DNA of 64,000 nucleotides, taken from JANMDU01 sp031375105. GTDB taxonomy: Bacteria; Pseudomonadota; Gammaproteobacteria; Burkholderiales; Burkholderiaceae_C. The DNA is taken from the NCBI GenBank assembly GCA_031375105.1, contig JANMHJ010000062.1, positions 1 through 64,000 of the forward strand. Reading direction: 5' to 3'. The notes beneath the pieces are model-generated. The model was not told where the DNA came from. It made no database searches and saw nothing but the letters and a program-made list of their open reading frames with translations. How positions within the stretch are numbered: position 1 is the first letter of the stretch; the number at the start of each line of letters is the position of its first letter. Position numbers and translations under genes: made by a program. This document shows positions 1 through 9,212 of this stretch, piece by piece.

Positions 1-135
1 CGAACCTTTGAGACGCTGGATTTACTGGAGGACCATCTGGTGGGGTCGCTCAAGACCCTGGAAACGCAACATGAATCGATCAAAAGTATCGCCGGATGGG
101 ATTGGATTATTAATGCTATTTCTAATGGGAATTAG
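1..135 (+). CDS. 3' end of an unidentified protein (partial at window edge)
   Basis: Frame 1 is open from the first base and ends at a TAG at 133-135, giving 44 residues that close with IAGWDWIINAISNGN. The composition (EDHLVGSLKTLE, then a tryptophan-rich tail) looks like real protein rather than a chance frame, and the start lies upstream of the window. It is followed by a dispersed-repeat fragment and then by the convergent end of the lipoprotein hydrolase gene. I do not recognise the family, and 44 residues are too few to assign a function. Confidence 0.4.
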   Translation, partial: RTFETLDLLEDHLVGSLKTLETQHESIKSIAGWDWIINAISNGN

Positions 136-151
136 AATAAAACGCTTGCAA

Positions 152-179
152 GTCCTTCGACAAGCTCAGGATGAACGGG
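152..179. repeat. Half-site of a widespread intergenic repeat (CCTTCGACAAGCTCAGG type)
   Basis: The stretch contains CCTTCGACAAGCTCAGG followed by ATGAACGGG, a motif I recall as one arm of a palindromic intergenic repeat common in Proteobacteria. Only one arm is seen here, between two convergent gene ends. Role unknown. Confidence 0.45.
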
Positions 180-197
180 TATTGAGCTGAAGCTTTA

Positions 198-1358
198 TCA
201 AGGCGCCGCTTTGCGCCGTGGCAGCTTCAAAGTCTGCCCAATCGCCATCACATCAAACGCCTCTTGCGGCAACTTCTTCGCTGCACGTGCGATGGCCAAA
301 TCTTTCGGCGGTTGATCCAGCGATTCATCCGTTAAATCAAACGTGCCCCAATGCACGCCGATGCTGCGCTTGGCTTTGAGGTCGAGGTGGATTTGCACGG
401 CCTCTTCGGGGTTGATGTGCATCTCTTTCATGAACCAGCGCGGCGCATACGCACCGACGGCAATGAGTGCGATATCGAAGCTGCCGCCCAGCGAATCCGT
501 CTGGCGCGCAGCAAAGTGCTTTTGCGTGTCGAGGAAATCTTGCGAGTAGCCAGTATCACCGCTGAAATACATTTGGAAATCGCTGGCAAACACAGCGTAG
601 CCGCCCCAAAGAGAAGCACGGCGGTCGCCTGGGCCGCGCGCACTCCAATGCTGCACGGGCGTGAAGTGCACCTCCACTTCGCCCGATGCAGTTTTTACAG
701 TTTGTTTATCCCACCAATCGAGTTGCTGCACATTCGTAATGCCTTGCGCGGCAAACCATTTTTTCACACCCAGCGGCACGATGAATAGCGGCGGGCCTCC
801 GGCCTGCGCATTGAGCGCCTTCACAGTGTTGGTATCTAAATGATCGTAATGATTGTGCGAAAGCAGCACTGCATCAATACGCGGCAAATCTTTCAAATCC
901 ATGCCGGGCTTTTGAGCGCGTTTGGGGCCCGCGAATTGCACCGGGCCTGCACGCTGGGAAAAATGCGGATCAGTCAAGATATTCAAGCCCCCCATTTGCA
1001 CCAGCATCGTGGCGTGGCCAATCCAAGTGATGGCGGGCTGCTGGGCTGCGCCCGCGTTGCTGCTTAGAAAATTCACATCAGGCTGCACGATGGGCGTCGG
1101 TTGCTCGGGCGGCTTGGGCAGACCAGCAATGGTGCTTTGCCATTTCCAGCGCAGCAAATCTAGGCGCGATTTATCGATATTTTCAATATAGTTATTTTGA
1201 AAACCTTCTGGTCGGTGATGCTTCTTGGCGGGGTTGTAATCGTCGTTAACGCTTGCGCAAGAGATCAGACTCAGGACACCGAAGAGCACTACAAATTTGA
1301 TAGCATTCTGCGCAGATAATATAACGGCGATTGGCTGATTTTTCTTATAAAACGACAT
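198..1358 (-). CDS. MBL-fold metallo-hydrolase lipoprotein, NAPE-PLD/UlaG-like
   Basis: This 386-residue zinc-dependent hydrolase has the metallo-beta-lactamase fold and resembles the UlaG / N-acyl-phosphatidylethanolamine phospholipase D-like group. A hydrophobic N-terminus with lipobox LISC (Cys34) indicates an exported lipoprotein. TWIGHATMLV (about 111-120) and TDPHFS precede the metal motif HNHYDHLD (about 168-175), and GVHWGTFDLTDE near the C-terminus is typical of the group. The ATG at 1358 has an AAGAGA Shine-Dalgarno. Residues about 4-25, the start of the signal peptide, are encoded by a copy of the dispersed repeat. The substrate is unknown; phosphodiesters or lactones are possible. 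Confidence 0.85.
   Translation of the reverse strand: MSFYKKNQPIAVILSAQNAIKFVVLFGVLSLISCASVNDDYNPAKKHHRPEGFQNNYIENIDKSRLDLLRWKWQSTIAGLPKPPEQPTPIVQPDVNFLSSNAGAAQQPAITWIGHATMLVQMGGLNILTDPHFSQRAGPVQFAGPKRAQKPGMDLKDLPRIDAVLLSHNHYDHLDTNTVKALNAQAGGPPLFIVPLGVKKWFAAQGITNVQQLDWWDKQTVKTASGEVEVHFTPVQHWSARGPGDRRASLWGGYAVFASDFQMYFSGDTGYSQDFLDTQKHFAARQTDSLGGSFDIALIAVGAYAPRWFMKEMHINPEEAVQIHLDLKAKRSIGVHWGTFDLTDESLDQPPKDLAIARAAKKLPQEAFDVMAIGQTLKLPRRKAAP
1287..1347 (-). repeat. Dispersed repeat family A, copy 1 (inside the MBL lipoprotein gene)
   Basis: Read on the minus strand it has CGCCGTTATATTATCTGCGC followed by AGAATGCTATCAAATTTGTA, the family A core. It is in frame within the lipoprotein gene and supplies most of the basic/hydrophobic start of its signal peptide. 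Confidence 0.8.
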
Positions 1359-1453
1359 GTGTATCTCTTGGTATTGGGGCTCTGCTGCCGCACAGCTTCA
1401 AATGAGCAAAGCGCATCTGTGAAGGTAGCTCGATCAAAGCTGTCGCGTACTTT

Positions 1454-2638
1454 TTACGCAATAACGATGAATTTATCCAAAGCGCGCCGAGGCGTGGCCG
1501 GCGCGGGCGCTGGGGTGTAGCCAATACGGCAGAGCATTTGCACGGTGGCGTCTTGCGGGCTGCGTGGGGCGCTTTGGCCTAAGACGAGCTGGTGTGCTTG
1601 CTCGTAGTTGGCTTTCATCTCTGGAAACTCTTGCAAGGCTTGGCTGAGCGGATGCATGCCGATGCCAAGCGCTGTGGCTTGCAGTTGCAAGCGGACATAG
1701 CTGCGCCCGGCCTCAACCTGATCAGCACGGGTGTTTTTGCCGGTGATCCAGACGAAACCCATTGCGCTTTTGCTGGTGCCGTCAAACCGTTCAATGAATT
1801 TTTTGTCAGCTGTGCTGCCTGGAGCAGGTGGCTGGCTTCGGTCAAATTGGCCAAAAGCTGTGAGTGCTCTTACCATCGGCGAATTGATCGAAATACCGTC
1901 ACGATTTTGCAAAATCTCTTCTGGCCCAACTCGCACAAGGCGGATGCTCTCTAAATTGGTGCGAGGCGTGCGCAGCTCAACGAAAGCGGAATCGACGCAC
2001 AGCTTGCGCAGGGGTGCGAGCCGCTGTTCTTGCACTGTGCCGCCACTTTGCATGCGAGATGGATTGTTGGCTTTCAAAATGCTTTGCAAATTTGCTTCAG
2101 ACACTGATCTAGTGGTGTCGAAATTAACCTTGACCGTATGGCGATTCAAGATCTGCGCGAAGAGTGCGTCCTTTTGTGCACCGGGAGACACGGTAATTCG
2201 CGCCACAGGCAGCTTCATGGCTGCACGCCAATCTTTCAGTTCGGCAGGCATCTCGCCCTGCGGCCACAGCTGCACATCGGCACGCAAACCTTGCTCGGCA
2301 AGTGCAATCACGAGCAGCTCAAGAAACGTGCCGTGACCCACCATGATTTGCCTGCCAAATGGGTCGGTTTCGGGCAAGACGCGCTGCGGATCGGTGCGCA
2401 AGGTGATCACATTGGCCTCGCGCAAATCCACAAGCCAAGGCTGCAAGTTGTGGGGATTGGGTGCAGTAATGGCGTAGGCCAGAGCGCGGCGGCGTGGTTC
2501 GGTCTCGCTGGCTTGCGGACCATTCCATGCCTCGACCGCTTGCGCAGGCATGTCGCTGCTGATGCAGCCACTCAGATTCAATGTGGCGGCAACCACGGTA
2601 CCACCACCTAACAAGCGAATAAATTGACGACGACTCAT
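1454..2638 (-). CDS. Acg-family FMN-binding nitroreductase-like protein, Tat lipoprotein
   Basis: The 394 residues begin with a twin-arginine signal, SRRQFIRLLGG, and a lipobox LSGC, so it is probably exported folded with its cofactor and lipid-anchored. NPHNLQPWLVDLRE early in the mature part and RSYVRLQLQATALGIGMHPL late are typical of the Acg/nitroreductase-like family, which binds flavin. Enzymatic substrates are not established for this family. The ATG at 2638 has GGAG at suitable spacing; an upstream in-frame TTG is less likely. It lies 39 bases downstream of a membrane-protein gene in the same direction, so the two may be cotranscribed. Confidence 0.8.
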   Translation of the reverse strand: MSRRQFIRLLGGGTVVAATLNLSGCISSDMPAQAVEAWNGPQASETEPRRRALAYAITAPNPHNLQPWLVDLREANVITLRTDPQRVLPETDPFGRQIMVGHGTFLELLVIALAEQGLRADVQLWPQGEMPAELKDWRAAMKLPVARITVSPGAQKDALFAQILNRHTVKVNFDTTRSVSEANLQSILKANNPSRMQSGGTVQEQRLAPLRKLCVDSAFVELRTPRTNLESIRLVRVGPEEILQNRDGISINSPMVRALTAFGQFDRSQPPAPGSTADKKFIERFDGTSKSAMGFVWITGKNTRADQVEAGRSYVRLQLQATALGIGMHPLSQALQEFPEMKANYEQAHQLVLGQSAPRSPQDATVQMLCRIGYTPAPAPATPRRALDKFIVIA

Positions 2639-2677
2639 GGGTTTCTCCAAATAAAAATAAACAAACTAAAAGGGGCA

Positions 2678-3535
2678 TCAAGCCCAAAAAGGCTGGCCGC
2701 GCAATGCCTGAACGAATGTCCAGGTACACCACGCGCTAAACAGCAGAGCGAAGCCCCATACTGCTGGCAAAGCAACGCGCTGGAGCGCTTGCAAGCGATG
2801 CAAGACCCAGCCAAAGAAGGGAATGAAATGCATGGCGTGGATGCCAAAGAAATGCGCAACGCGTAAATCACCCCCCTGGCGAGACCAAGTCACCAAGGGC
2901 AGGCCGCCAGCGTCGGTGCGGGCTGCGCCGACCCAATGGCCGGTTGGCTGGCCGCTGAGATAACCGCCAAAACCTGCGCCCAATACGAATGTGGCGATCA
3001 ATCCAAGCACGATCGACCACTTGAGTGCTGCGGGTAGCGCATAGTCTTTAGACCGTGCAATCAAAATGCCCAACACCAAGGATGCGCTCACCAGCAGCCC
3101 AGCGCCCACGCCCATCAAGGTGTACATCCAAGAATCAAAAGGCGTGGCCGTATTGAAATGCGATGCCTTGCCTTGCGCACCCTGCAGCGCGATATAAATC
3201 ACCTCAAACAGACCGCTGAGCAAGGCCACCCAGACTACATATTTTGCCGAGCGGCTTTGCAGCGTGCGCTTGGGCAGCCAAACCATGAACAGCGCCAACG
3301 TGAGCAAATACACCCCGGTAGAGACTTGAAATTTCCAAGGCTTGAGCCACACGCTCACGCCTTGGAATAGCCGTGGATCGATCACCGCCATTACAGCCGT
3401 CAAGCCAGACAGCAATAACAACCCAAGCCCACCCCAGTAAAGGGCTGGGGCTGTCATCCTCAGCGCCGCCAAGCCGTTGGGCAGTAACAACCCAGATGAG
3501 GGGGTTGGATTGGGGTGATGGAGCATGTGTTGCAT
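2678..3535 (-). CDS. Polytopic membrane protein of unknown function
   Basis: The product has 285 residues with about seven hydrophobic segments, for example ALYWGGLGLLLLSGLTAVMA and MGVGAGLLVSASLVLGILIA. A histidine-rich stretch, VAHFFGIHAMHFIPFFGW, near the C-terminus could bind a metal or haem, but I cannot name the family. It is divergent from the LysR regulator with only about 90 bases between starts, so that regulator may control it and the Acg-type gene. A second ATG three codons in is an alternative start. Confidence 0.7.
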   Translation of the reverse strand: MQHMLHHPNPTPSSGLLLPNGLAALRMTAPALYWGGLGLLLLSGLTAVMAVIDPRLFQGVSVWLKPWKFQVSTGVYLLTLALFMVWLPKRTLQSRSAKYVVWVALLSGLFEVIYIALQGAQGKASHFNTATPFDSWMYTLMGVGAGLLVSASLVLGILIARSKDYALPAALKWSIVLGLIATFVLGAGFGGYLSGQPTGHWVGAARTDAGGLPLVTWSRQGGDLRVAHFFGIHAMHFIPFFGWVLHRLQALQRVALPAVWGFALLFSAWCTWTFVQALRGQPFWA

Positions 3536-3628
3536 GGTGAATCTTTCAAATCAAGCGTCGATGTAAGGATTGTGGAAAAATATCGACTCATACGCAATTG
3601 CCTATCTGTTCACACCAGAAATTCAAAA

Positions 3629-4513
3629 ATGAATAACGCTTTCGACTGGACGCTCGTGCGCTCCTTCCTTGCCGCCCTTGAGCAGGGCAGCCTGCTGGGA
3701 GCAGCCAAGGCTTTGAATTCCAGCCAACCGACACTGGGGCGGCACATTGCTGAGCTGGAATCGCAGCTGGGTGCGACGCTGTTTGAGCGCACGGGCCGTG
3801 GCCTGCTGCCCACGGCGACGGCGTTGCGGCTGGCCGATGCGGCGCGCGCCATGGAGGCAGGCGCGATGCAACTGGCGCGGCAAGCTTCGGGCGAGCGCTC
3901 CAAACTGGCAGGCGCGGTGCGCATTAGCGCGAGCCAGCCCGTGGCTTGCGTGCTGCTGCCGCCTCTGCTTGCACAAATGCGCTTGGCTCTGCCTGAGATC
4001 ATGGTGGAGTTGGTGGTGAGCAATGCGGTGAGCAATTTGCTCAAGCGAGAGGCCGATATTGCCCTGCGCATGGTGCAGCCCGAACAAGGCAGTGTGATTG
4101 CCAAGCGCATCGGCCACATCACGATTGGCGCATATGCGCACCGCGACTACCTGCGCCGCCGGGGCATCCCCAAGCAGCCCGCTGATCTGCTGCATCACGA
4201 TTTGATCGGCGAAGACAAAAGCGATGCCCTTGAGCGCGGCGCAGCCGCCTTGGGGCTGCCTTTGCTGCCCGAGCGCATCGTGCTGCGCACCGACGATCTG
4301 ATCGCCTACCACGCCGCCGTGCGCTCGGGTCTGGGTGTGGGCTTCATGGCAGACTATGCGGCGCGCACCGACAGCGCCCTCGTACCGCTGCTGCCTATGC
4401 TGCAAATCCCGTCTCTGCCCATGTGGTTGGTCGTGCACCGGGAAATCCGCAGCAACCAGCGCATTAAAGCGGTGTACGATTTCCTTGGCAGTCATCTGCC
4501 CAAGGCTTTGTAA
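3629..4513 (+). CDS. LysR-family transcriptional regulator
   Basis: The 294-residue protein opens with the winged helix-turn-helix of LysR regulators: FLAALEQGSLLGAAKALN then SSQPTLGRHIAELESQLGATLFERTGRG, followed by a periplasmic-binding-like effector domain to the end. The ATG at 3629 is preferred because the typical first helix starts about five residues later; the longer frame from 3515 would run into the divergent membrane-protein gene. LysR genes usually regulate the divergent neighbour, here the membrane protein and Acg-type protein, but the downstream glutamate-synthase-like gene, 37 bases away, is also a candidate target. Confidence 0.9.
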   Translation: MNNAFDWTLVRSFLAALEQGSLLGAAKALNSSQPTLGRHIAELESQLGATLFERTGRGLLPTATALRLADAARAMEAGAMQLARQASGERSKLAGAVRISASQPVACVLLPPLLAQMRLALPEIMVELVVSNAVSNLLKREADIALRMVQPEQGSVIAKRIGHITIGAYAHRDYLRRRGIPKQPADLLHHDLIGEDKSDALERGAAALGLPLLPERIVLRTDDLIAYHAAVRSGLGVGFMADYAARTDSALVPLLPMLQIPSLPMWLVVHREIRSNQRIKAVYDFLGSHLPKAL

Positions 4514-4550
4514 ACCCAAGGCAAGACGCACTTCAACATTCAAGGCCCGC

Positions 4551-6200
4551 ATGATTCAAGACCTTATTTCCCGCGCAAACGCACACGCTCCTGTGCGCTA
4601 CAGCGCCTTCTTTGCCTGCATTGCTTTTGCCTTGCTGGGGATTTTTTGCATCATTGCTTTTGGCGTGGGCTGGCCGTGGACGCTGGTTTTTGTCGCACTG
4701 AGCGTATTAGGCGTGCGGGATTTGCGGCAAGACAGGCATGCGATTTTGCGCAACTACCCCGTTATTGGTCATGTGCGTTTTTTGATGGAATACATTCGCC
4801 CGGAGATTCGCCAGTATTTTTTGGAGGCAGATCACGAAGCTGCGCCGTTTTCTCGTGCGCAGCGCTCTCTGGTGTATGCGCGGGCCAAGGGCGACAGTGA
4901 CAAACGGCCGTTTGGTACGCAGCTCGATGTGAGCGCAGATGGTTATGAGTGGATCAACCATTCCGTTGCGCCGACAAAAATCGCCAGCCATGATTTCCGC
5001 ATTGCGGTGGGGTCGCAAGCCAACGGCTGCAGCCAGCCGTATTCGGCCAGCGTGTTCAACATCTCAGCCATGAGCTTCGGGGCGCTGAGTGCGAATGCTA
5101 TTTTGGCGCTGAACCAAGGCGCCAAAACCGGTGGCTTCGCGCACGACACAGGCGAGGGCTCGATCAGTGTTCACCATCGCGTGCATGGCGGTGATTTGAT
5201 CTGGGAAATCGGTTCTGGCTACTTTGGTTGCCGCAACGATGACGGCAGCTTCAATGCCGATAAATTTCAAGCCAATGCAAGTGACCCGCAGGTCAAGATG
5301 ATTGAAATCAAGCTCAGTCAAGGCGCAAAGCCCGGGCATGGCGGCTTGCTGCCTGGCTCCAAAGTAACGATTGAAATTGCGCAAGCACGGGGTGTGCAGC
5401 AAGGTGTCGATTGCGTCTCGCCCGCCGCACACAGCGCGTTTTCTACGCCACTGGAGATGATGGCTTTCATCGCTCAACTTCGCCAGTTGTCTGGCGGTAA
5501 ACCGGTGGGCTTTAAGCTGTGCATCGGGCATCCTTGGGAATGGTTTGCGATTGTCAAAGCCATGCTGGCCACGGGTATCGTGCCCGATTTCATCGTGGTC
5601 GATGGCGCAGAAGGTGGCACGGGCGCAGCGCCTGTCGAGTTTACCGATCATGTGGGCGCACCTTTGCAAGAGGGTTTGCTGCTGGTACACAACACGCTCA
5701 AGGGTGCAGGCCTGCGTGATCGCGTGCGCATTGGCTGCGCAGGCAAGGTGGTGAGCGCTTTTGACATGGCGCGGATGATGGCGCTGGGTGCAGACTGGTG
5801 CAATTCAGCGCGTGGCTTCATGTTTGCACTGGGCTGCATTCAAGCCCAAAGCTGCCACACCGGCCATTGCCCCACGGGCGTGACCACGCAAGATGCACAT
5901 CGCATGAAAGCACTGCATGTGCCCAGCAAGGCAGAGCGCGTGCATCATTTTCATGAGCAAACTCTGCATGCTTTGCAAGAAATTGTGCAAGCAGCGGGCT
6001 TGCATCATCCGGGCGAGATCACCGCGCATCACATCGTGCGCCGGGTGAACGACAATGAAGTGCGCTTGTTGGCCAATCTTGTGCCGCAAGTGCTTGCGGG
6101 TAGCTTGCTGCAAGACGACATCCGCGAGACGCACAACGTTTTTCGCATGTATTGGCCGCGCGCACGTGCGTCGGATTTCTCTTTGCTGCCCCCTGCCTGA
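4551..6200 (+). CDS. FMN-binding glutamate synthase family protein
   Basis: This 549-residue protein has two N-terminal membrane segments (about 20-60) and a TIM-barrel domain like the central/FMN domain of glutamate synthase. SAMSFGALSANAILALNQGA, GEGSISVHHRVHGGDLIWEIGSG and VDGAEGGTGAAP are hallmark FMN-barrel motifs, and the cysteine cluster CIQAQSCHTGHCPTGV probably holds a 3Fe-4S cluster. The glutaminase domain is absent, so it is not a complete GltB; the reaction is unknown. The ATG at 4551 fits the family start; the longer frame from 4335 overlaps the LysR gene. Confidence 0.85.
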   Translation: MIQDLISRANAHAPVRYSAFFACIAFALLGIFCIIAFGVGWPWTLVFVALSVLGVRDLRQDRHAILRNYPVIGHVRFLMEYIRPEIRQYFLEADHEAAPFSRAQRSLVYARAKGDSDKRPFGTQLDVSADGYEWINHSVAPTKIASHDFRIAVGSQANGCSQPYSASVFNISAMSFGALSANAILALNQGAKTGGFAHDTGEGSISVHHRVHGGDLIWEIGSGYFGCRNDDGSFNADKFQANASDPQVKMIEIKLSQGAKPGHGGLLPGSKVTIEIAQARGVQQGVDCVSPAAHSAFSTPLEMMAFIAQLRQLSGGKPVGFKLCIGHPWEWFAIVKAMLATGIVPDFIVVDGAEGGTGAAPVEFTDHVGAPLQEGLLLVHNTLKGAGLRDRVRIGCAGKVVSAFDMARMMALGADWCNSARGFMFALGCIQAQSCHTGHCPTGVTTQDAHRMKALHVPSKAERVHHFHEQTLHALQEIVQAAGLHHPGEITAHHIVRRVNDNEVRLLANLVPQVLAGSLLQDDIRETHNVFRMYWPRARASDFSLLPPA

Positions 6201-6223
6201 ACAAAAGGAAAGCTTCTAACAAT

Positions 6224-7267
6224 TCAAAACAAGGATTGCAGCTCACCCGTCATGGTGTTCATACGCTGGCCCTCGCGCTGCAGCATCCATTTTCCGGTGA
6301 TATCAAACGATCCTGGCACGGATACATCTTCGCCGCTCTTGTCGCCTACCTCTGCGGATGTAGAAATAGAGCGCGTCAGATACAGACCAAACAAGTCTCG
6401 CTCATGCAGATGTGCGTTCGCGGGCAAGGTTTTTTGCAGTTGCTCCAACGTGGTGGGGCTTTGCCAAAGGCGGTCGAGCAAAGCCGCATGGCGCGGATAC
6501 AGCAGCGAGGTGCGCACACGCGGGTTACGCCGCACATGGATCGGCTTGCTGAGATAGCGTTTGGGTAAATCGATCTCTTGGCTGTGCATGGCAAACACCC
6601 AAGCCACCTCATCCATGCCGCATTCCACGAAATGCGCGGGCGCAAAATTGGCAGACTTCGGGCGACGCAGCCAAGCATCGGCCTCGATATCTGCAGGCCG
6701 CGTGCCGGGCCGCAAGAAAACACGGCGATGGGGGGGGTCAATGATGGCATCAAGGCCACCATTCCGCTCCAGATGAAAGGTGTGCCCACTGTCCAACTCC
6801 TCTCGCCTGGCAGTCAGCTCCATCGCGAGTGCAAACAAAGAGCGCAGTGGGCGCAGAATGGTCTCGAAATGCTGCAAGGTGTGCAGCATGCTGGCGGCTG
6901 AGTTCAGGTCAAAAACCGGCGCATCATTGACCTCAATGCCCAGGCTTTTCAGATGCCCCACATCGCTGATAGCAAAGGGCTGTTTGATGCCATCGAGCTC
7001 AGCGCCCAACGGCGTTTGCGGCTGAGCAAGGCGCAATGCGGGGTTGAATTGCACATGCGGGCCAAAGCCTTGCGCCACGCCTACCCCGCGTATCAGCAGG
7101 GCATCTGCTTCTTGAAAATTAACTGCCTGCCAAATCGGGTGTTGATCTTGATCACGAGAAGCGTTTTTCTTTGCATCTGCCGCATTCGCAGCCAGCCAGC
7201 GCCTGACCGTCGCTTCGCTCGGTGCATCAAAGCCCATCAAACCCAAATACAGCTGGGGGTGTTGCAT
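6224..7267 (-). CDS. Hypothetical protein, 347 residues
   Basis: A complete frame with a good ATG and natural composition throughout. I do not recognise the family. It is soluble, with no signal peptide or membrane segments. It contains FHLERNGGLDAIIDPPHRRVFLRPG and HAALLDRLWQSPTTLEQLQK, the latter resembling a small winged-helix-like region. It converges with the glutamate-synthase-like gene and is separated by 23 bases. Confidence 0.7.
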   Translation of the reverse strand: MQHPQLYLGLMGFDAPSEATVRRWLAANAADAKKNASRDQDQHPIWQAVNFQEADALLIRGVGVAQGFGPHVQFNPALRLAQPQTPLGAELDGIKQPFAISDVGHLKSLGIEVNDAPVFDLNSAASMLHTLQHFETILRPLRSLFALAMELTARREELDSGHTFHLERNGGLDAIIDPPHRRVFLRPGTRPADIEADAWLRRPKSANFAPAHFVECGMDEVAWVFAMHSQEIDLPKRYLSKPIHVRRNPRVRTSLLYPRHAALLDRLWQSPTTLEQLQKTLPANAHLHERDLFGLYLTRSISTSAEVGDKSGEDVSVPGSFDITGKWMLQREGQRMNTMTGELQSLF

Positions 7268-7345
7268 GTTGTTCTTATCCGTCAGTGCTTACTGCAAAAC
7301 ACCTTTATAGGGCATTTCACAACAACGCACAATGAGGCCGCCTAC

Positions 7346-7453
7346 TTATTTCTGAGCAGGCTTGACCTCGGTGTAGCGCATAGCCAGCGCCACCAGTAAA
7401 ACGACCGGCATTCCCAGCAACGCTGTGCCGGTGAAGAATTGCGCGCACCGCAT
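7346..7453 (-). pseudogene. Possible remnant of a second AmpG-type C-terminus
   Basis: The tail of a 76-residue frame, MRCAQFFTGTALLGMPVVLL then VALAMRY, is a single hydrophobic helix with a FF..GTALLG.P pattern like the last helix of AmpG permeases. It lies just downstream of the intact ampG-like gene, whose own last helix reads AFFLFSVAVGLPGMFVVW. It could be the leftover 3' end of a tandem or earlier copy. A chance hydrophobic frame cannot be excluded. Confidence 0.3.
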
Positions 7454-7524
7454 GCAGAGAAACAGAGCATATTGCGCAGTAAGGTGCAAACGCTGGCTAT
7501 TTTCCTGCTCGCCTTGGTCAGACG

Positions 7525-9048
7525 TTAATTGGCCTTGGGCTGATCTAAGGCCATAATTTCCGTGCGCTTGAGCCACACCACAAACATACCGGGCAAACCT
7601 ACCGCCACACTAAAAAGAAAGAATGCACTCCAGCCAATGGTTTCGCTGAGTACGCCCGATACGGGGCTCACATAAATGCGCCCCACAGCAGTGAGCGCTG
7701 ATAAGAGCGCAAATTGCGTAGCGGAAAAGCGCAGGTTGCACAGCGCCATGAGTAAAGCAACCAGTGCCGCCGTGCCCATACCTCCGCTGATGTTTTCTAC
7801 CGCCACCGCTGACATAAGCAGATAGTCCAGCGTGGCGCCCTCTTTTAAGGAAATGAAGGTCCAATCAAACGCATTGATATGGATGCCGCCCCAAGCGCCT
7901 TTGCCTAATAACGAGACCAGATAAAAGCCAAAATTCGACAGAATTTGCAAAATACCAAAGAACAATAATGAGCGCAAAAGCCCAACACGCAGCATGATAA
8001 CGCCACCCACAATACCGCCCACAATGGTGAGCCAAATACCAATAATTTTGTTTGCCAAGCCCACCTCCGATTGAGTGAAGAGCATGGCCTTAATCAAAAA
8101 TGGCGTGGTGAGACTGCCAGCAAATGCATCGCCCAATTTGTAGAGCACGATTAGCAGCAAAAAAGACCACGCACCAGTTTGCGAAAAATAGCTTTCTAGC
8201 GATTTGTTCAAAGTCTCAAAACGTAGCTGGCGCGCAACCCATAACGCCACAGGCAAAGTAATGGTAATTTGCAATAGCACAGCGCCCAATTGCACCCATT
8301 TGTTGGTGTTCTTCGAGCCCGCGCCCAGCAAATCCAACAACATACCAGAACCATAAATGCACACCACGACCGCACCAAGCATGGCGAAAAAACCGATCCA
8401 CTCGTTGCTGGTATCAGTTGCTAGGGGTTTGATGCTGGCGCTGACTTTAGGAATCAGTAGCAAGGAAACGCCCGCAGCCGCTAGCATGATAAAAGCCATC
8501 ACTTGGTAGACCTGTCCCCAACTGCCCCACTGGTCAGCCCAGATCAGCGCCACTCCTCCTGAAATAATCATGCCCACGCGATAGCCTGTTACAGTGAGCG
8601 AAGCACCTAAACCGCGCTCCGGCGCAGGCAATATATCACTGCGGTAGGCATCAATCACAATGTCTTGCGATGCTGAGAAAAAGGCCACCAGCACCGCAAT
8701 CCAAGCAAAGGCTTGCGTGCTGGCCTTGGGCGAATAACTGGACATCAAAAATAGCACAGCAGCCAGCGCTAGCTGCGTGAGTACTAACCAACCACGACGG
8801 CGACCCAAGAAAGGTGGCTCAAAACGATCCATGAGCGGCGCCCAGAGGAATTTGAAAGTGTAGGGCATGCCCACCAAGCCCAGAAAGCCGATGGCTGCAA
8901 TGTCGATCCCATCGACCGTAAGCCAAGCCTGCATGGCCTGCCCAGTGAGTGCCAGCGGCAGTCCAGAGGCAAAACCAAGAAACAGAATAGCGATCTGGCG
9001 ATGCCAGCGAGCGAATAGCGAAGCGTTCGCGGCAAGGAAGGTATTCAT
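7525..9048 (-). CDS. ampG: AmpG-family MFS permease (muropeptide transporter-like)
   Basis: The 507-residue polytopic protein has the AmpG pattern: FLGFASGLPLALTGQAMQAW at about 24-43, GLVGMPYTFKFLWAPLMDR, SASQDIVIDAYRSDIL and a GYRVGMIISGG segment. AmpG imports GlcNAc-anhydro-muropeptides from the periplasm for cell-wall recycling and can feed beta-lactamase induction. About 14 membrane segments are expected and the length is in the family range. No ampR, ampC or ampD lies nearby, so the orthology call rests on sequence only. Confidence 0.85.
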   Translation of the reverse strand: MNTFLAANASLFARWHRQIAILFLGFASGLPLALTGQAMQAWLTVDGIDIAAIGFLGLVGMPYTFKFLWAPLMDRFEPPFLGRRRGWLVLTQLALAAVLFLMSSYSPKASTQAFAWIAVLVAFFSASQDIVIDAYRSDILPAPERGLGASLTVTGYRVGMIISGGVALIWADQWGSWGQVYQVMAFIMLAAAGVSLLLIPKVSASIKPLATDTSNEWIGFFAMLGAVVVCIYGSGMLLDLLGAGSKNTNKWVQLGAVLLQITITLPVALWVARQLRFETLNKSLESYFSQTGAWSFLLLIVLYKLGDAFAGSLTTPFLIKAMLFTQSEVGLANKIIGIWLTIVGGIVGGVIMLRVGLLRSLLFFGILQILSNFGFYLVSLLGKGAWGGIHINAFDWTFISLKEGATLDYLLMSAVAVENISGGMGTAALVALLMALCNLRFSATQFALLSALTAVGRIYVSPVSGVLSETIGWSAFFLFSVAVGLPGMFVVWLKRTEIMALDQPKAN

Positions 9049-9212
9049 AGGTTAGTCGTCTCTAGTGACTCTCAAGCATAAGTCATGCTGCTACGATTTT
9101 TAAAATTAACACATCGGGCTTACATCGTACAGGCAGCGGGTGTGGGTGGGAGTAGCTAATTCATAGCGATATGCTGCACCGTAAGGAGGACGGCTTGAAC
9201 GATGATGCCGCG

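Noticed and set aside
3740..4552. Long minus-strand frames opposite the LysR gene
   Set aside because: They are shadows produced by GC-rich third positions; composition is unlike protein and the LysR domains on the plus strand are unambiguous.
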